A DNA stretch of 29,884 bases from Kitasatospora phosalacinea (GTDB taxonomy: Bacteria; Actinomycetota; Actinomycetes; Streptomycetales; Streptomycetaceae), in the NCBI RefSeq assembly GCF_000717185.1, contig NZ_JNYE01000097.1, positions 1-29,884 on the forward strand. The letters run 5' to 3'. The first letter of the stretch is position 1, and each line of letters opens with the position of its first letter. A model generated the notes under the pieces. That model did no database searches. It saw only the letters and a program-made list of their open reading frames with translations, and was not told where the DNA came from. Positions 1 to 8,021 of this stretch are shown in pieces. The translations under genes and the position numbers were made by a program.

Positions 1-66
1 ACCCCACCCCGATGAACCCCCCACCCCAGTAGGGCCGTTGTCGCACAGCCGAGGCAGAATGCGGGC

Positions 67-621
67 ATGGCCGAACAGTACTTCTCCGCTTTCGCGGTGG
101 ACGCCGCCGCCCTGCTCCGCCTGCCCGGCTCGGGCGAGCGCGTGCTCCCGGGCGTGGCGCCCTCCGCCGCGCTCGCCGAGCTGCTCTCCGGCCGGCTGCA
201 CGCCGACGCGGACTCGCGCTACACCGCGCTGCTGCCCGCGCTGGCGGGCGCCTTCGGCACGCCGCTGGGCGCGGTCTCCGTCCCCGGGCGGCACTGGGAC
301 GAGCTGACGGAGGTCTTCACCTCGCTCGAACTCCCGGCCCTGACCGCGCTGTGGTCCCGCCCGTGGCCGTTCCCGGCCGACGCGACCTACGACTGGCCGT
401 GGCCGTACCCGACGCTGGCGGCCCGCACCGACACCGCCGAACTGCTGGTCGAACTGGCGGCGCTGGCCTCGGAGTCGATCCACGAGCAGGACGTCGAGGC
501 GCTGGACGAGGACGACCTGGAGGAGGCGTCCTGGTTCCTCACCGAGCACCTCCCGGTCTGGACGTCCCGGGCGCACGCCCTCGGCCTGGACCTGCTGCTG
601 GTCCGCGACGGCACCCGGTAA
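67..621 (+). CDS. Hypothetical protein, family not recognised
   Basis: This is an acidic 184-residue soluble protein that I do not recognise. I see no signal peptide and no membrane segment. The middle is rich in Trp and Pro (WSRPWPFPADATYDWPWPYP, about residues 96-115). It is followed by a helical acidic stretch, EALDEDDLEEASWFL (about 141-155), and the protein ends in a hydrophobic strand-like segment, LGLDLLLVRDG. The ATG start has a GAGG about 12 bases upstream, a loose ribosome site, and an earlier ATG at 59 is out of frame. Codon use is typical of the window. The gene converges on the ABC permease gene with only 18 bases between stop codons, and no hairpin is obvious there. The coding call is fairly safe; the function is unknown. 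Confidence 0.75.
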   Translation: MAEQYFSAFAVDAAALLRLPGSGERVLPGVAPSAALAELLSGRLHADADSRYTALLPALAGAFGTPLGAVSVPGRHWDELTEVFTSLELPALTALWSRPWPFPADATYDWPWPYPTLAARTDTAELLVELAALASESIHEQDVEALDEDDLEEASWFLTEHLPVWTSRAHALGLDLLLVRDGTR

Positions 622-639
622 CGACCCTCACCCCCCGGC

Positions 640-1512
640 TCAGGACACCACGTCCTTCGCCGCGAACCCGCGGAACGCCAGCGCCAGCAGCACCACCGCG
701 TACGACAGCGACAGCACCACGCCCTGCACCATGCCGCCCCACTCCAGTTGCGGCTGGAGCGCGTCCGCCCAGGCGTACTGCCAGTGCGCGGGCAGCCACT
801 CGCGCAGCGAGCCGAGGGCGGTGACGGCGTCGAGCACGCCGGTGACGATGGAGGCGAAGACCGCGCCGCCGACCGCGCCGAGCGGGGCGTCCGTCGCGGT
901 GGAGAGCCAGAACGCCAGCGCGCCGATGACGATCTCGGCGAGGAACACGTACAGCACGGCGATCCCGAGCCGGGGCAGCGCCTCGGCGGCGCCCAGGCTG
1001 GCCCCGGTGGGGAGCTTCAGGTCTCCCCAGCCGTACGCGGCGGTGCCGACCACCAGCCCCACCGCGGGCAGCAGGACCACCGCGGCGGCCGAGAACGCCA
1101 TCGCCACGGTGAACTTCCGCACCAGCAGCCGGGCCCGGGGCACCGGCGCGGCCAGCAGGTAGCGCAGCGAGGACCAGCTGGCCTCGGAGGCCACCGTGTC
1201 GCCGGAGAACAGCGCGACCGGGATGACCAGCAGGAAGCCGGTGCCGACGAACAGCATGGTGGTGGCGAAGTTGACGCCGGAGGAGGTGGCCAGCTCGATG
1301 AAGGTGGTGCGGTTCTCCCGCCCGGGCGTGCCGCCGAGCTGGAACGCCGCCAGCAGGACGAGCGGCAGCACGGCCAGCACCCCGCCGACCACCAGGGTGC
1401 GGCGGCGGCGCAGTTGGCGCAGCGCCTCGACCCGCAGCGGCAGTGTCCGGCCGGGCCGGTAGCCGGGCGCGGCGGTCTCCCCGGCGGGGCTGTCTACCGT
1501 GCTGCTGCTCAT
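640..1512 (-). CDS. ABC transporter permease (ABC-2 type), partner of the fused hydrolase/ATPase
   Basis: A 290-residue integral membrane protein. After a roughly 35-residue cytoplasmic N-terminus ending in RRRR, hydrophobic segments lie at about residues 38-58, 83-105, 130-155, 175-200, 205-230 and 260-283, the six-span plan of ABC-2 permeases. It would form the transmembrane half of an exporter whose ATPase is the C-terminal part of the gene just upstream. The ATG start overlaps that gene's TGA stop as ATGA (1509-1512), so the two are very probably translationally coupled and made in equal amounts. The substrate cannot be read from the sequence. The ABC-2 assignment rests on span number, length and the adjacent Walker-motif ATPase rather than on a specific permease motif. 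Confidence 0.9.
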   Translation of the reverse strand: MSSSTVDSPAGETAAPGYRPGRTLPLRVEALRQLRRRRTLVVGGVLAVLPLVLLAAFQLGGTPGRENRTTFIELATSSGVNFATTMLFVGTGFLLVIPVALFSGDTVASEASWSSLRYLLAAPVPRARLLVRKFTVAMAFSAAAVVLLPAVGLVVGTAAYGWGDLKLPTGASLGAAEALPRLGIAVLYVFLAEIVIGALAFWLSTATDAPLGAVGGAVFASIVTGVLDAVTALGSLREWLPAHWQYAWADALQPQLEWGGMVQGVVLSLSYAVVLLALAFRGFAAKDVVS

Positions 1513-4277
1513 GCCGCTCCTCCGATCAGGGCCAGGAAGGCGTCCTCCAGCCGTCGCTGCGGGCCGATCCCGGCCACCGGCACGCCCAGGCGCACCAGTT
1601 CGGCGGTCAGCCGGCTCGCGGGCAGCCCGTCCAGGGTGACGAGCAGCCCGCCGTCCACGGCGGTGGCCGAGGCGACGCCGTCCAGTTCCGCGAGCTTCCC
1701 GGCCACTGCCTCCAGCGAGGCGGCCTCGAACCCGTCCTCCTCCACGGACACCAGCAACTGCCGTCCCGCCCCGGTGATCTCCGCGGTCGGCCCGGCGACG
1801 ACGAGGCGCCCGCGCTCCATCACCACCAGGTGGGTGCAGGACTGCTCGACCTCGGCGAGCAGGTGGCTGGAGACGATGACGGTGCGCCCGGCCGCGGCGT
1901 AGCGGACCATCACCTCCCGCATCTCGCGGATCTGCGGCGGGTCGAGCCCGTTGGTGGGTTCGTCGAGGATCAGCAGGTCGGGCAGGCCGAGCATGGCCTG
2001 CGCGATGGCCAGGCGCTGCCGCATGCCCTGCGAGTAGGTGCGCACCGCGCGCTCCAGGGCCTCGCCGAGCCCGGCGATCTCCAGCGCCTCGGCGAAGTGG
2101 GCGTCCGCGACGGGGCGCCCGGTGGCGGCCCAGTACGACTCCAGGTTGGCCCGGCCGGTCAGGTGCGGCAGGAAGCCGGCGCCCTCGACGAAGGCGCCGA
2201 CCCGGGAGAGCACCGGCGCGCCGGGCCGGATCGCGTGGCCGAAGACCCGGACCTCGCCCGCGTCGGGGCGGATCAGGCCCATCAGCATCCGCAGCGTGGT
2301 GGTCTTGCCCGCGCCGTTGGGGCCGAGCAGGCCGAGCACCTGCCCGGTCTCGACCCGGAACGACAGGTCGCGCACCGCGTACCGGTCGGCGGAGCCCCGG
2401 TACCTCTTCGCCAGGCCGGTGATCTGCAGCGGCACAGCGGCGAGTTCCGGGTCGGGCGCCGGGGTGGCGTCCCGCCGCCGCCGGGCGAACACCAGCAGCG
2501 CGGCGAGGGCCGCCGCGACCAGCGGCAGCACCCAGGTGCGGTCCGGCACCGGCGCGGCCTCGGTGCGCAGTTCGGCGACGGTCGGCACGCTCAGCGGCCC
2601 GTCCGTCGCGACGGTGTACGCGGCGGCCCGCGCGGGCGAGGCGTACGCGAGGTCGGTGGCGGCCAGCACCAGCCGCAGCCGGTGCCCGGCCGGGAACCGG
2701 TGCTCGACGGCGGGCAGCGTGATCCGCACCGTCCGCCCGCCGGGCGCGTCCGCGCCGGTCACCCGCAGCGGCGCGACCAGCTGCTGCGGCAGGGTCTGCT
2801 TGCCGTCGGGGGCGACGTCGTACAGCTTGGCGAACAGCACCGCCTCGGGCGCGTCCGCGGCGACCCGCACCGACACGGCGGGGGCGCCGGTCAGGTCCAG
2901 GGCGGTGTCCAGCGGCGGCGAGTCGAAGGACGCGTACTGGCCGGGGAAGTCGAGCGACAGGCCCGCCCCGACCGCGGACAGCTGGGACAGCGCGCCGATG
3001 CCCGGCAGCGTGGAGATGTTCGGCGGCGCCCCGCCCGGCGGGTTGGCGAACCGCTGCTCGCCCCCGGCCAGTTCGACGCTGCGCTGCGCCGTGCCGCCCA
3101 GGCCGGGGTAGGCGTCGGCGTCGGCGCCGCGCAGCACCGCCTGGAAGCCGGTGGAGTCGACGCCGCCGGTGCGGGTGACCCGGAACGCGGGGCCGGTGTC
3201 GGCGCCGTCGCCCTTCAGGTAGTGGTCGAACCAGGCGGTGATCCGGGCGTCCGCGCGGGTGCTGGTCTCCTGGCCGCCGTCGTGCCCGGCGCCGAACCAG
3301 TCGACGGCGACGGGCGCGCCGTTCGCGGCGACGGCCCGGGCGATCCGGTCGCCCTGGTCGAGCGGGAACAGCGAGTCCTGCTGGCCCTGGACGACGAGCG
3401 TCGGCACCTTGATCCGGTCCGCGACGGCGGCGGGGCTGGAGCGCTCCAGCAGCTGCACGGCGTCCGCGTCGGGCCGCCCGGCAGCCGCGACCCGGTTGTA
3501 CATCTCGCACAGCTCGGCCCGGAACCGCCCGCAGCCCACCGGCCCCGGCCCCGGCCCCTGCCCCGGCCCCGACGCCGGGGCGGTGGAGCCGCCCCCGCCG
3601 AACGCCGCGGACGAACCGGTGGTGAAGAAGATCCCGGCCCAGAGCTTCTTGAACACCCCGTCGGCGGCCGAACTCCCCTGCGCGCCCTGCGGGAACAGCG
3701 CGTCCGCCAGGTCGAACCAGGTGATCTGCGGGGCGATCGCGTCGATCCGGCTGTCGTACCCGGCGGCCAGCAGCGACACCGCCCCGCCGTACGAGGCGCC
3801 GGTCACGCCCACCTTCGGGTCACCGGAGGCGTCCAGCTGCACCTCGGGGCGCTGCGCCAGCCAGTCCACCAGCCGCGAGACGTCCGCGACCTCGCGCTCC
3901 GGCTGGTTCAGGCCGATCTGCCCGGTGGACCGCCCGAAGCCGCGCGCCGACCAGGTCAGCACCGCGTACCCGTCCCGGGCCAGCTCCTCGGCGCGCGGGC
4001 GCAGGTCCTCCTTCGACCCGCCGAAGCCGTGCGCCAGCAGCACCGCCGGGCGCCGCCCGGAGCCGCCCGCGGTGAAGAACGAGGTGTCGATCCGGACGGT
4101 GCCGGCGCTGCCCGCGACGTCCGGCACGTCCAGGAAGCGGTCCTCGCGGTGCACCTGCGGCGGCTGCCCGGCCAGCGCGACCGCCCCGCCGCCGACCAGC
4201 AGCGCGGCCGCCAGCCCACCGGCCAGCACCGCCCTGCGCCTGGTCCACCACCCGCGCCACGCCCCACCGAAGCCCAT
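1509..4277 (-). CDS. Fusion protein: exported alpha/beta hydrolase (X-Pro peptidase/CocE-like) + membrane span + ABC ATPase
   Basis: A 922-residue two-domain protein. Residues 1-37 form an N-terminal signal anchor, with basic WTRRR before a hydrophobic stretch. Residues about 45-360 are an alpha/beta hydrolase of the S15/CocE type, with nucleophile Ser162 in GASYGG and likely triad partners Asp301 (GQQDSLFP) and His332 (GAGHDGG). Residues about 400-565 match the beta-rich C-terminal domain of that family. A second hydrophobic span (582-598) is followed by RRRRD. Residues 615-922 are an ABC ATPase with Walker A GPNGAGKT (652-659), signature YSQGMRQ (748-754), Walker B LLILDEP and switch His805. 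The charges predict hydrolase outside and ATPase inside. A Gly/Pro-rich insert (227-248) sits beside Cys249 and Cys257. The permease follows with an ATGA overlap. The ATG start (4277) precedes the signal anchor; the frame is open upstream but that part lacks family character. The substrate is unknown. Confidence 0.92.
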   Translation of the reverse strand: MGFGGAWRGWWTRRRAVLAGGLAAALLVGGGAVALAGQPPQVHREDRFLDVPDVAGSAGTVRIDTSFFTAGGSGRRPAVLLAHGFGGSKEDLRPRAEELARDGYAVLTWSARGFGRSTGQIGLNQPEREVADVSRLVDWLAQRPEVQLDASGDPKVGVTGASYGGAVSLLAAGYDSRIDAIAPQITWFDLADALFPQGAQGSSAADGVFKKLWAGIFFTTGSSAAFGGGGSTAPASGPGQGPGPGPVGCGRFRAELCEMYNRVAAAGRPDADAVQLLERSSPAAVADRIKVPTLVVQGQQDSLFPLDQGDRIARAVAANGAPVAVDWFGAGHDGGQETSTRADARITAWFDHYLKGDGADTGPAFRVTRTGGVDSTGFQAVLRGADADAYPGLGGTAQRSVELAGGEQRFANPPGGAPPNISTLPGIGALSQLSAVGAGLSLDFPGQYASFDSPPLDTALDLTGAPAVSVRVAADAPEAVLFAKLYDVAPDGKQTLPQQLVAPLRVTGADAPGGRTVRITLPAVEHRFPAGHRLRLVLAATDLAYASPARAAAYTVATDGPLSVPTVAELRTEAAPVPDRTWVLPLVAAALAALLVFARRRRDATPAPDPELAAVPLQITGLAKRYRGSADRYAVRDLSFRVETGQVLGLLGPNGAGKTTTLRMLMGLIRPDAGEVRVFGHAIRPGAPVLSRVGAFVEGAGFLPHLTGRANLESYWAATGRPVADAHFAEALEIAGLGEALERAVRTYSQGMRQRLAIAQAMLGLPDLLILDEPTNGLDPPQIREMREVMVRYAAAGRTVIVSSHLLAEVEQSCTHLVVMERGRLVVAGPTAEITGAGRQLLVSVEEDGFEAASLEAVAGKLAELDGVASATAVDGGLLVTLDGLPASRLTAELVRLGVPVAGIGPQRRLEDAFLALIGGAA

Positions 4278-4285
4278 GGCAGGTG

Positions 4286-4291
4286 ATCCTA
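4286..4291 (-). promoter_or_regulatory. Possible -10 box for the hydrolase/ABC gene
   Basis: On the minus strand TAGGAT fits the TAnnnT pattern of streptomycete vegetative -10 boxes and ends 8 bases before the ATG at 4277, which would give a nearly leaderless mRNA. The same bases contain AGGA, which could instead act as a ribosome site at a spacing of about 9-10. No good -35 lies at 17-18 bases. The rest of the divergent spacer (4278-4452) shows nothing else beyond the candidate mscS -10. Confidence 0.3.
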
Positions 4292-4405
4292 ACCGGGCGG
4301 CCGGTAAGGAAGCCGTCAGGCCGCCCCGCCCCCGCCTGACGCCGCCACCCCTCCCTGACGTCCGGCTCCCCGCCCGAGTTCCCGAACCCGCGCAATCCGC
4401 CGCGA

Positions 4406-4411
4406 TAGGGT
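4406..4411 (+). promoter_or_regulatory. Candidate -10 box for the MscS-type channel gene
   Basis: TAGGGT matches the TAnnnT form of streptomycete -10 hexamers and lies 41 bases before the GTG start, leaving a leader of about 35 bases. No recognisable TTGACN -35 is present at the usual distance, so the call rests on the -10 alone. Confidence 0.35.
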
Positions 4412-4452
4412 GCGAATCCCCCACCCCCCGGACCGACCAGCCGAGGTGACCC

Positions 4453-5463
4453 GTGTTCTGGCCGCTCGCCAGCCTGCTCACCGCCGTCCTCGCCACCCTG
4501 TTCGCCGGCTGGCTGGTCGACCAGGTCCTCCAGCGCCTCACCGCCCGCCACCCCGACGCCCCGGTCTGGGCGGAACTGCGCCGCTGCCGCGTCCCGCTCC
4601 AACTGGTGCTGCTGTCGGCCCTGGTGCTGGCCGCCCGGCCGGTGCGCCGGATCTTCCACACGGACGACGACGCGATCCGCCACGGCGTGCTGCTGGTGCT
4701 GGTCGGCTCGCTCGGCTGGCTGACCGTCCGGGTGCTGGCCGCCGTCATCGAGGCCGCCTTCAGCCGCTACGAGACGGTCACCGAGGACGCCTCCCGGGTC
4801 CAGCGCGTCCGCACCCAGCTCGGCCTGGTCCGCCGGGTCGGCTCCGCGGTGGTCTGGGTGGTCACCGTCGGCGCGCTCCTGCTCACCTTCGACGCCATGC
4901 GCACCGTCGGCGCCAGCCTGCTCGCCTCGGCCGGCATCCTCGGCATCATCGCGGGCATCGCCGCCCAGTCCGCCCTCGGCAACTTCTTCGCGGGCCTGCA
5001 GATCGCCTTCAGCGACACCGTCCGGATCGGCGACACCGTCGTCGTGGACGGCCAGCAGGGCACCGTCGAGGAGATCACCCTCTCCTACCTGGTGCTGCAC
5101 CTGTGGGACGGCCGCCGCCTGGTCGTCCCGGTCTCGTACTTCGTCTCCAAGCCGTACGAGAACTGGACCCGCCGCGACCCGGGCCTGTCCGGCTGGCTGC
5201 TGCTGCACCTCGACCACCGCACCCCCGTCGACGCGCTGCGCGCCGAACTGGAGCGCTACCTCGGCACCACCGAGCTCTGGGACGGCCGGGAGTGGTCCCT
5301 CGCCGTCAGCGACACCACCCCGTCCACCGTGGTGGTCCGCGCCGTGATGACCGCCCGCGACCCGGACACCGCCGCCGCCCTCAAACTCGCCGCCCGCGAG
5401 CACCTGCTGGCGTACCTGCGCGACCACCACCCGGAGTCCCTGCCGCGCGTCCGCACCGGGTGA
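4453..5463 (+). CDS. Mechanosensitive ion channel protein, MscS family
   Basis: A 336-residue membrane protein with hydrophobic segments at about residues 3-20, 48-62, 78-100, 125-147 and 150-175. The last is the pore-type helix rich in Gly and Ala (SAGILGIIAGIAAQSALGNF), followed by FAGLQIAFSDTVRIGDTVVV, the start of the MscS beta domain. VPVSYFVSKPYENWTR (about 226-241) matches the conserved end of that domain, and residues 245-325 form the C-terminal cytoplasmic domain. Such channels open under membrane tension and release solutes during osmotic downshift. The GTG start has GAGGTGA at 4444-4450 in front, a good ribosome site. It is divergent from the hydrolase/ABC gene and ends at a hairpin shared with the acetyltransferase gene. 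Confidence 0.93.
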   Translation: MFWPLASLLTAVLATLFAGWLVDQVLQRLTARHPDAPVWAELRRCRVPLQLVLLSALVLAARPVRRIFHTDDDAIRHGVLLVLVGSLGWLTVRVLAAVIEAAFSRYETVTEDASRVQRVRTQLGLVRRVGSAVVWVVTVGALLLTFDAMRTVGASLLASAGILGIIAGIAAQSALGNFFAGLQIAFSDTVRIGDTVVVDGQQGTVEEITLSYLVLHLWDGRRLVVPVSYFVSKPYENWTRRDPGLSGWLLLHLDHRTPVDALRAELERYLGTTELWDGREWSLAVSDTTPSTVVVRAVMTARDPDTAAALKLAAREHLLAYLRDHHPESLPRVRTG

Positions 5464-5467
5464 ACGC

Positions 5468-5489
5468 GCGGCAGGCCCCGTCCTGCCGC
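5468..5489. terminator. Bidirectional hairpin terminator between mscS-type and acetyltransferase genes
   Basis: GCGGCAGG at 5468-5475 and CCTGCCGC at 5482-5489 form a perfect 8-bp stem with a 6-base loop. It lies 5 bases after the channel gene's TGA and touches the stop codon of the convergent acetyltransferase gene, so it can end transcripts from both sides. There is no U-tract, which is common in these genomes. Confidence 0.65.
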
Positions 5490-5965
5490 TACAGCACCCG
5501 CGTCATCGTCCGGTGCGGGATCCCGGCGTCGTCGTACACCGGCCCCTCGGCGACGTACCCGAGCCGCTCGTAGAACCCGAGCGCCTGCACCTGCGCGTGC
5601 AGCTCCACCTCGCGCGCGCCGTGCTCCCGCCCCAACTCCTCGACGGCGCGCACCAGTTGCGCACCGAGCCCGGTCCCGCGGGCGGCGGCGACCACGGCGA
5701 GGCGGCCGAGCAGCACCCGGCCCTCGGTGCCGCCGGTCATCGCCAGCGCCTCGGCGCCGGAGATCAGCCGGGCGGTACCGAGCGCCGCCCCGTCCGGCCC
5801 GAGGGCCAGCAGGTGCACGGAGGTCGCGTCGTACTCGTCGTACTCCAGCTCCGGCGGCACCTGCTGCTCGACCACGAACACCTCCTGCCGGACGCCGCGC
5901 GCCAGCGCCATGTCGGCGTCCCCGTCGACCACCCGGATCGACACGCCGGTCAGCGGAGCGCCCAT
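5489..5965 (-). CDS. GNAT-family N-acetyltransferase, ElaA-like
   Basis: A 158-residue cytosolic acetyltransferase. The layout follows ElaA-type GNAT proteins: RQEVFVVEQQVPPELEYDEYD near the N-terminus, a strand giving LGTARL, then GRLAVVAAARGTGLGAQL (about 85-102), which holds the R/Q-x-x-G-x-G/A acetyl-CoA loop. The end carries LHAQVQALGFYERLGYVAEGPVYDDAGIPHRTM, the family's closing motif with FYERLGY and GIPH. The substrate is unknown for this family. The ATG lies one base from the rluD-type stop (TGA at 5967-5969), so the two genes form one transcript with probable translational coupling. It ends in the shared hairpin. Confidence 0.92.
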   Translation of the reverse strand: MGAPLTGVSIRVVDGDADMALARGVRQEVFVVEQQVPPELEYDEYDATSVHLLALGPDGAALGTARLISGAEALAMTGGTEGRVLLGRLAVVAAARGTGLGAQLVRAVEELGREHGAREVELHAQVQALGFYERLGYVAEGPVYDDAGIPHRTMTRVL

Positions 5966-5966
5966 C

Positions 5967-6905
5967 TCAGCTCTCCGCCGCGATGGTGTCCAGCGCGTGC
6001 TGCAGGTCCTCGGGGTAGGCGGAGGCGAACTCCACCCAGCGCCCGTCCTCGGGGTGCTCGAAGCCCAGCGAGACGGCGTGCAGCCACTGCCGGGTCAGGC
6101 CCAGCCGCTTGGCCAGCGTCGGGTCGGCGCCGTAGGTGAGGTCGCCGACGCAGGGGTGCCGCAGCGCGGACATGTGCACCCGGATCTGGTGGGTGCGGCC
6201 GGTCTCCAGCTTGATGTCCAGCAGGGACGCGGCCCGGTACGCCTCGATCAGGTCGTAGTGCGTGACGGAGGGCTTGCCGTCGCGGGTGACGGCCCACTTC
6301 CAGTCGCTGCTGGGGTGGCGGCCGATCGGCGCGTCCACCGTGCCGGACAGTGGGTCCGGGTGGCCCTGGACCAGCGCGTTGTACTTCTTCTCGGTGACCC
6401 GGTCGTGGAACTGCCGCTTCAGGTCGGTGTACGCCCGCTCGGACTTGGCGACCACCATGATCCCGGAGGTGCCGACGTCGAGGCGGTGCACGACGCCCTG
6501 GCGCTCGGCGGCGCCGGAGGTGGAGATCCGGTACCCGGCCGCGGCCAGGCCGCCGATCACGGTGGGGCCGGTCCAGCCGGGGCTGGGGTGCGCGGCCACG
6601 CCGACCGGCTTGTCGATCACGACGACGTGGTCGTCGTCGTGGATGATCCGCATGCCCTCGACCGCCTCGGCGACGACCTGCACCGGCGCGGCGGGCGCCG
6701 GGATCTCGACCTCCAGCCAGGACCCGGCGGTGACCCGGTCCGACTTCCCGGCGACCGCGCCGTCCAGGGTGACCTTGCCCTCGGCGGCGAGTTCGGCGGC
6801 CTTGGTGCGGGAGAACCCGAACATCCGGGCCAGGGCGGCGTCCAGCCGCTCGCCCTCCAGGCCGTCGGGTACGGGGAGGCTACGGGTCTGCGCTGCGATA
6901 CTCAC
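5967..6905 (-). CDS. rluD: RNA pseudouridine synthase, RluA/RluD family
   Basis: A 312-residue enzyme that converts uridine to pseudouridine in rRNA. Residues about 12-70 form an S4 RNA-binding domain ([20 protein letters not shown]). The catalytic domain holds [18 protein letters not shown] (137-154) with catalytic Asp143 in HRLD, and [12 protein letters not shown], a conserved family motif. The length matches RluD. I chose GTG at 6905 because the known N-terminus ([17 protein letters not shown]) begins just after it and the frame upstream reads only low-complexity sequence; a weak GGTGG precedes it. In Streptomyces this gene commonly follows lspA, which supports the name. The exact rRNA target cannot be told from sequence. 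The 134 bases upstream (6906-7039) are almost pure G+C with no clear promoter apart from CATACT just before the start. Confidence 0.93.
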   Translation of the reverse strand: MSIAAQTRSLPVPDGLEGERLDAALARMFGFSRTKAAELAAEGKVTLDGAVAGKSDRVTAGSWLEVEIPAPAAPVQVVAEAVEGMRIIHDDDHVVVIDKPVGVAAHPSPGWTGPTVIGGLAAAGYRISTSGAAERQGVVHRLDVGTSGIMVVAKSERAYTDLKRQFHDRVTEKKYNALVQGHPDPLSGTVDAPIGRHPSSDWKWAVTRDGKPSVTHYDLIEAYRAASLLDIKLETGRTHQIRVHMSALRHPCVGDLTYGADPTLAKRLGLTRQWLHAVSLGFEHPEDGRWVEFASAYPEDLQHALDTIAAES

Positions 6906-7039
6906 CCACCCGAGTATGCCCGACCCGCACCGGCCCCCCGCCCCACCGGGCCCCGTCCCGCGGCCCCGCAGCCCCGCCCCGGCACCGCCGCCGCTGCCGC
7001 GGCGGCCGCGCCCGCGGCCCGGACCCCGCCGCCCGGGCC

Positions 7040-7906
7040 TCAGCGCAGCAGCAGCGCGCCGACCGCCGCCGTCGCCGCCAGCAGCACCACGACGGCGACG
7101 TGCACCGCCACGTCCCACCCCCACGAGCGCCGGTCGGCCGCCGGGTCCAGGGTGAACTCGGCCGGGTCCGCGGGCGTGTGGTGCACCGTCACCTCGCGCC
7201 CGCGCGCCCCGGCCGGGTCGGCGAGGTGCGCGGTGCAGTGGGCGGTGACGGCGGTGCCGTCGCGGGTGGTGAACGCCACCACCGGGGTGTGGGTGGTGAT
7301 CCTGGAGCCGTCGTCCTCGTCGATCCGGACGTCCCGGAGCACCGCGACGATCCGGCCCGGCACGGCGTCCATCACGGCCAGCCGCTCCCGCTTGCCCCGC
7401 CGGTCCCGGACGGCCTCCGGCAGGTACCACAGGCCGGACAGCGCCCACGGGCCCGCGCCGCCGACCAGCGCCCACGGCCACGCCCAGCGGAGGGCGGCCA
7501 GCGCCACCAGGCCCGCGTAGGCCAGGAAGGCCGCGAAGGCCGGCCACCCCAGCCCGCGGGAGGGCGGCTCGGGGGCGGCGGTGAAGCGGTGCCCGTCCGC
7601 CGGGCCCGGCGGGAGGCTGACCCCGATCTCCCGGCCCGCCCAGGCCGCGGTGACGCTCTCGCCGCGCCCGTCGTCGCCCGTCACGGTGACCGGCCGCCCG
7701 GTGGCCGGGTCCGGGTAGTCGACGACCAGCGGGATGCCGCCGACCCGCGAGGCGCCGTGCCGCACCTCGCCGACCTCCCGGATCCGCCCGGCCAGCCGCA
7801 CCGTCCGCTGCGCCTTCGTCACCCCGGCCAGCGACCTGGCCAGCCCGACCAGCGCCGCCGCGCACCACGCCCCGCTCCACAGCAGCAGGAACCCTTGCCA
7901 CCCCAC
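7040..7906 (-). CDS. Membrane protein with two DUF3592-like units
   Basis: A 288-residue membrane protein of unknown role. Hydrophobic segments lie at about residues 3-25, 118-155 (probably two spans) and 262-285. Two similar extramembrane units are visible. Unit 1 (about 40-105) runs from GRIREVG through [19 protein letters not shown] to [18 protein letters not shown]. Unit 2 (about 185-255) runs from GRIVAVL through [17 protein letters not shown] to [16 protein letters not shown]. This pattern resembles DUF3592 proteins, common in Streptomyces and of unknown function. The GTG start at 7906 has GGGAGG a few bases upstream, an excellent ribosome site, which settles it over upstream alternatives. 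A strong hairpin separates it from lspA, so it likely has its own transcript. Confidence 0.82.
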   Translation of the reverse strand: MGWQGFLLLWSGAWCAAALVGLARSLAGVTKAQRTVRLAGRIREVGEVRHGASRVGGIPLVVDYPDPATGRPVTVTGDDGRGESVTAAWAGREIGVSLPPGPADGHRFTAAPEPPSRGLGWPAFAAFLAYAGLVALAALRWAWPWALVGGAGPWALSGLWYLPEAVRDRRGKRERLAVMDAVPGRIVAVLRDVRIDEDDGSRITTHTPVVAFTTRDGTAVTAHCTAHLADPAGARGREVTVHHTPADPAEFTLDPAADRRSWGWDVAVHVAVVVLLAATAAVGALLLR

Positions 7907-7970
7907 GCGCCCTCCCCGGCCGTCCCGTCTCCCCGCCACTGTGCCCGCCCGCGCGGCCCCGGACACGCGC

Positions 7971-8002
7971 GTGCCCGCCGGACCGTGCGGTCCGGCGGGC
8001 AC
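7971..8002 (-). terminator. Strong hairpin terminator after lspA
   Basis: GTGCCCGCCGGACC at 7971-7984 and GGTCCGGCGGGCAC at 7989-8002 form a perfect 14-bp stem with a GTGC loop. It starts 19 bases past the lspA stop codon and precedes the DUF3592-like gene on the same strand. There is no U-tract. Confidence 0.75.
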
Positions 8003-8021
8003 GCCGCGAGCGGTCCGGGCC

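Noticed and set aside
640..3510. Reading the permease as a 956-residue protein from an upstream start
   Set aside because: The first two thirds are an Arg/Ala/Pro-rich out-of-frame reading of the ATPase gene. The ATG at 1512 within ATGA is the natural start.
1443..4286. A 947-codon plus-strand frame opposite the hydrolase/ABC gene
   Set aside because: It is a composition shadow rich in Gly, Gln, Arg and Pro. The minus-strand product has full catalytic and ATPase motifs.
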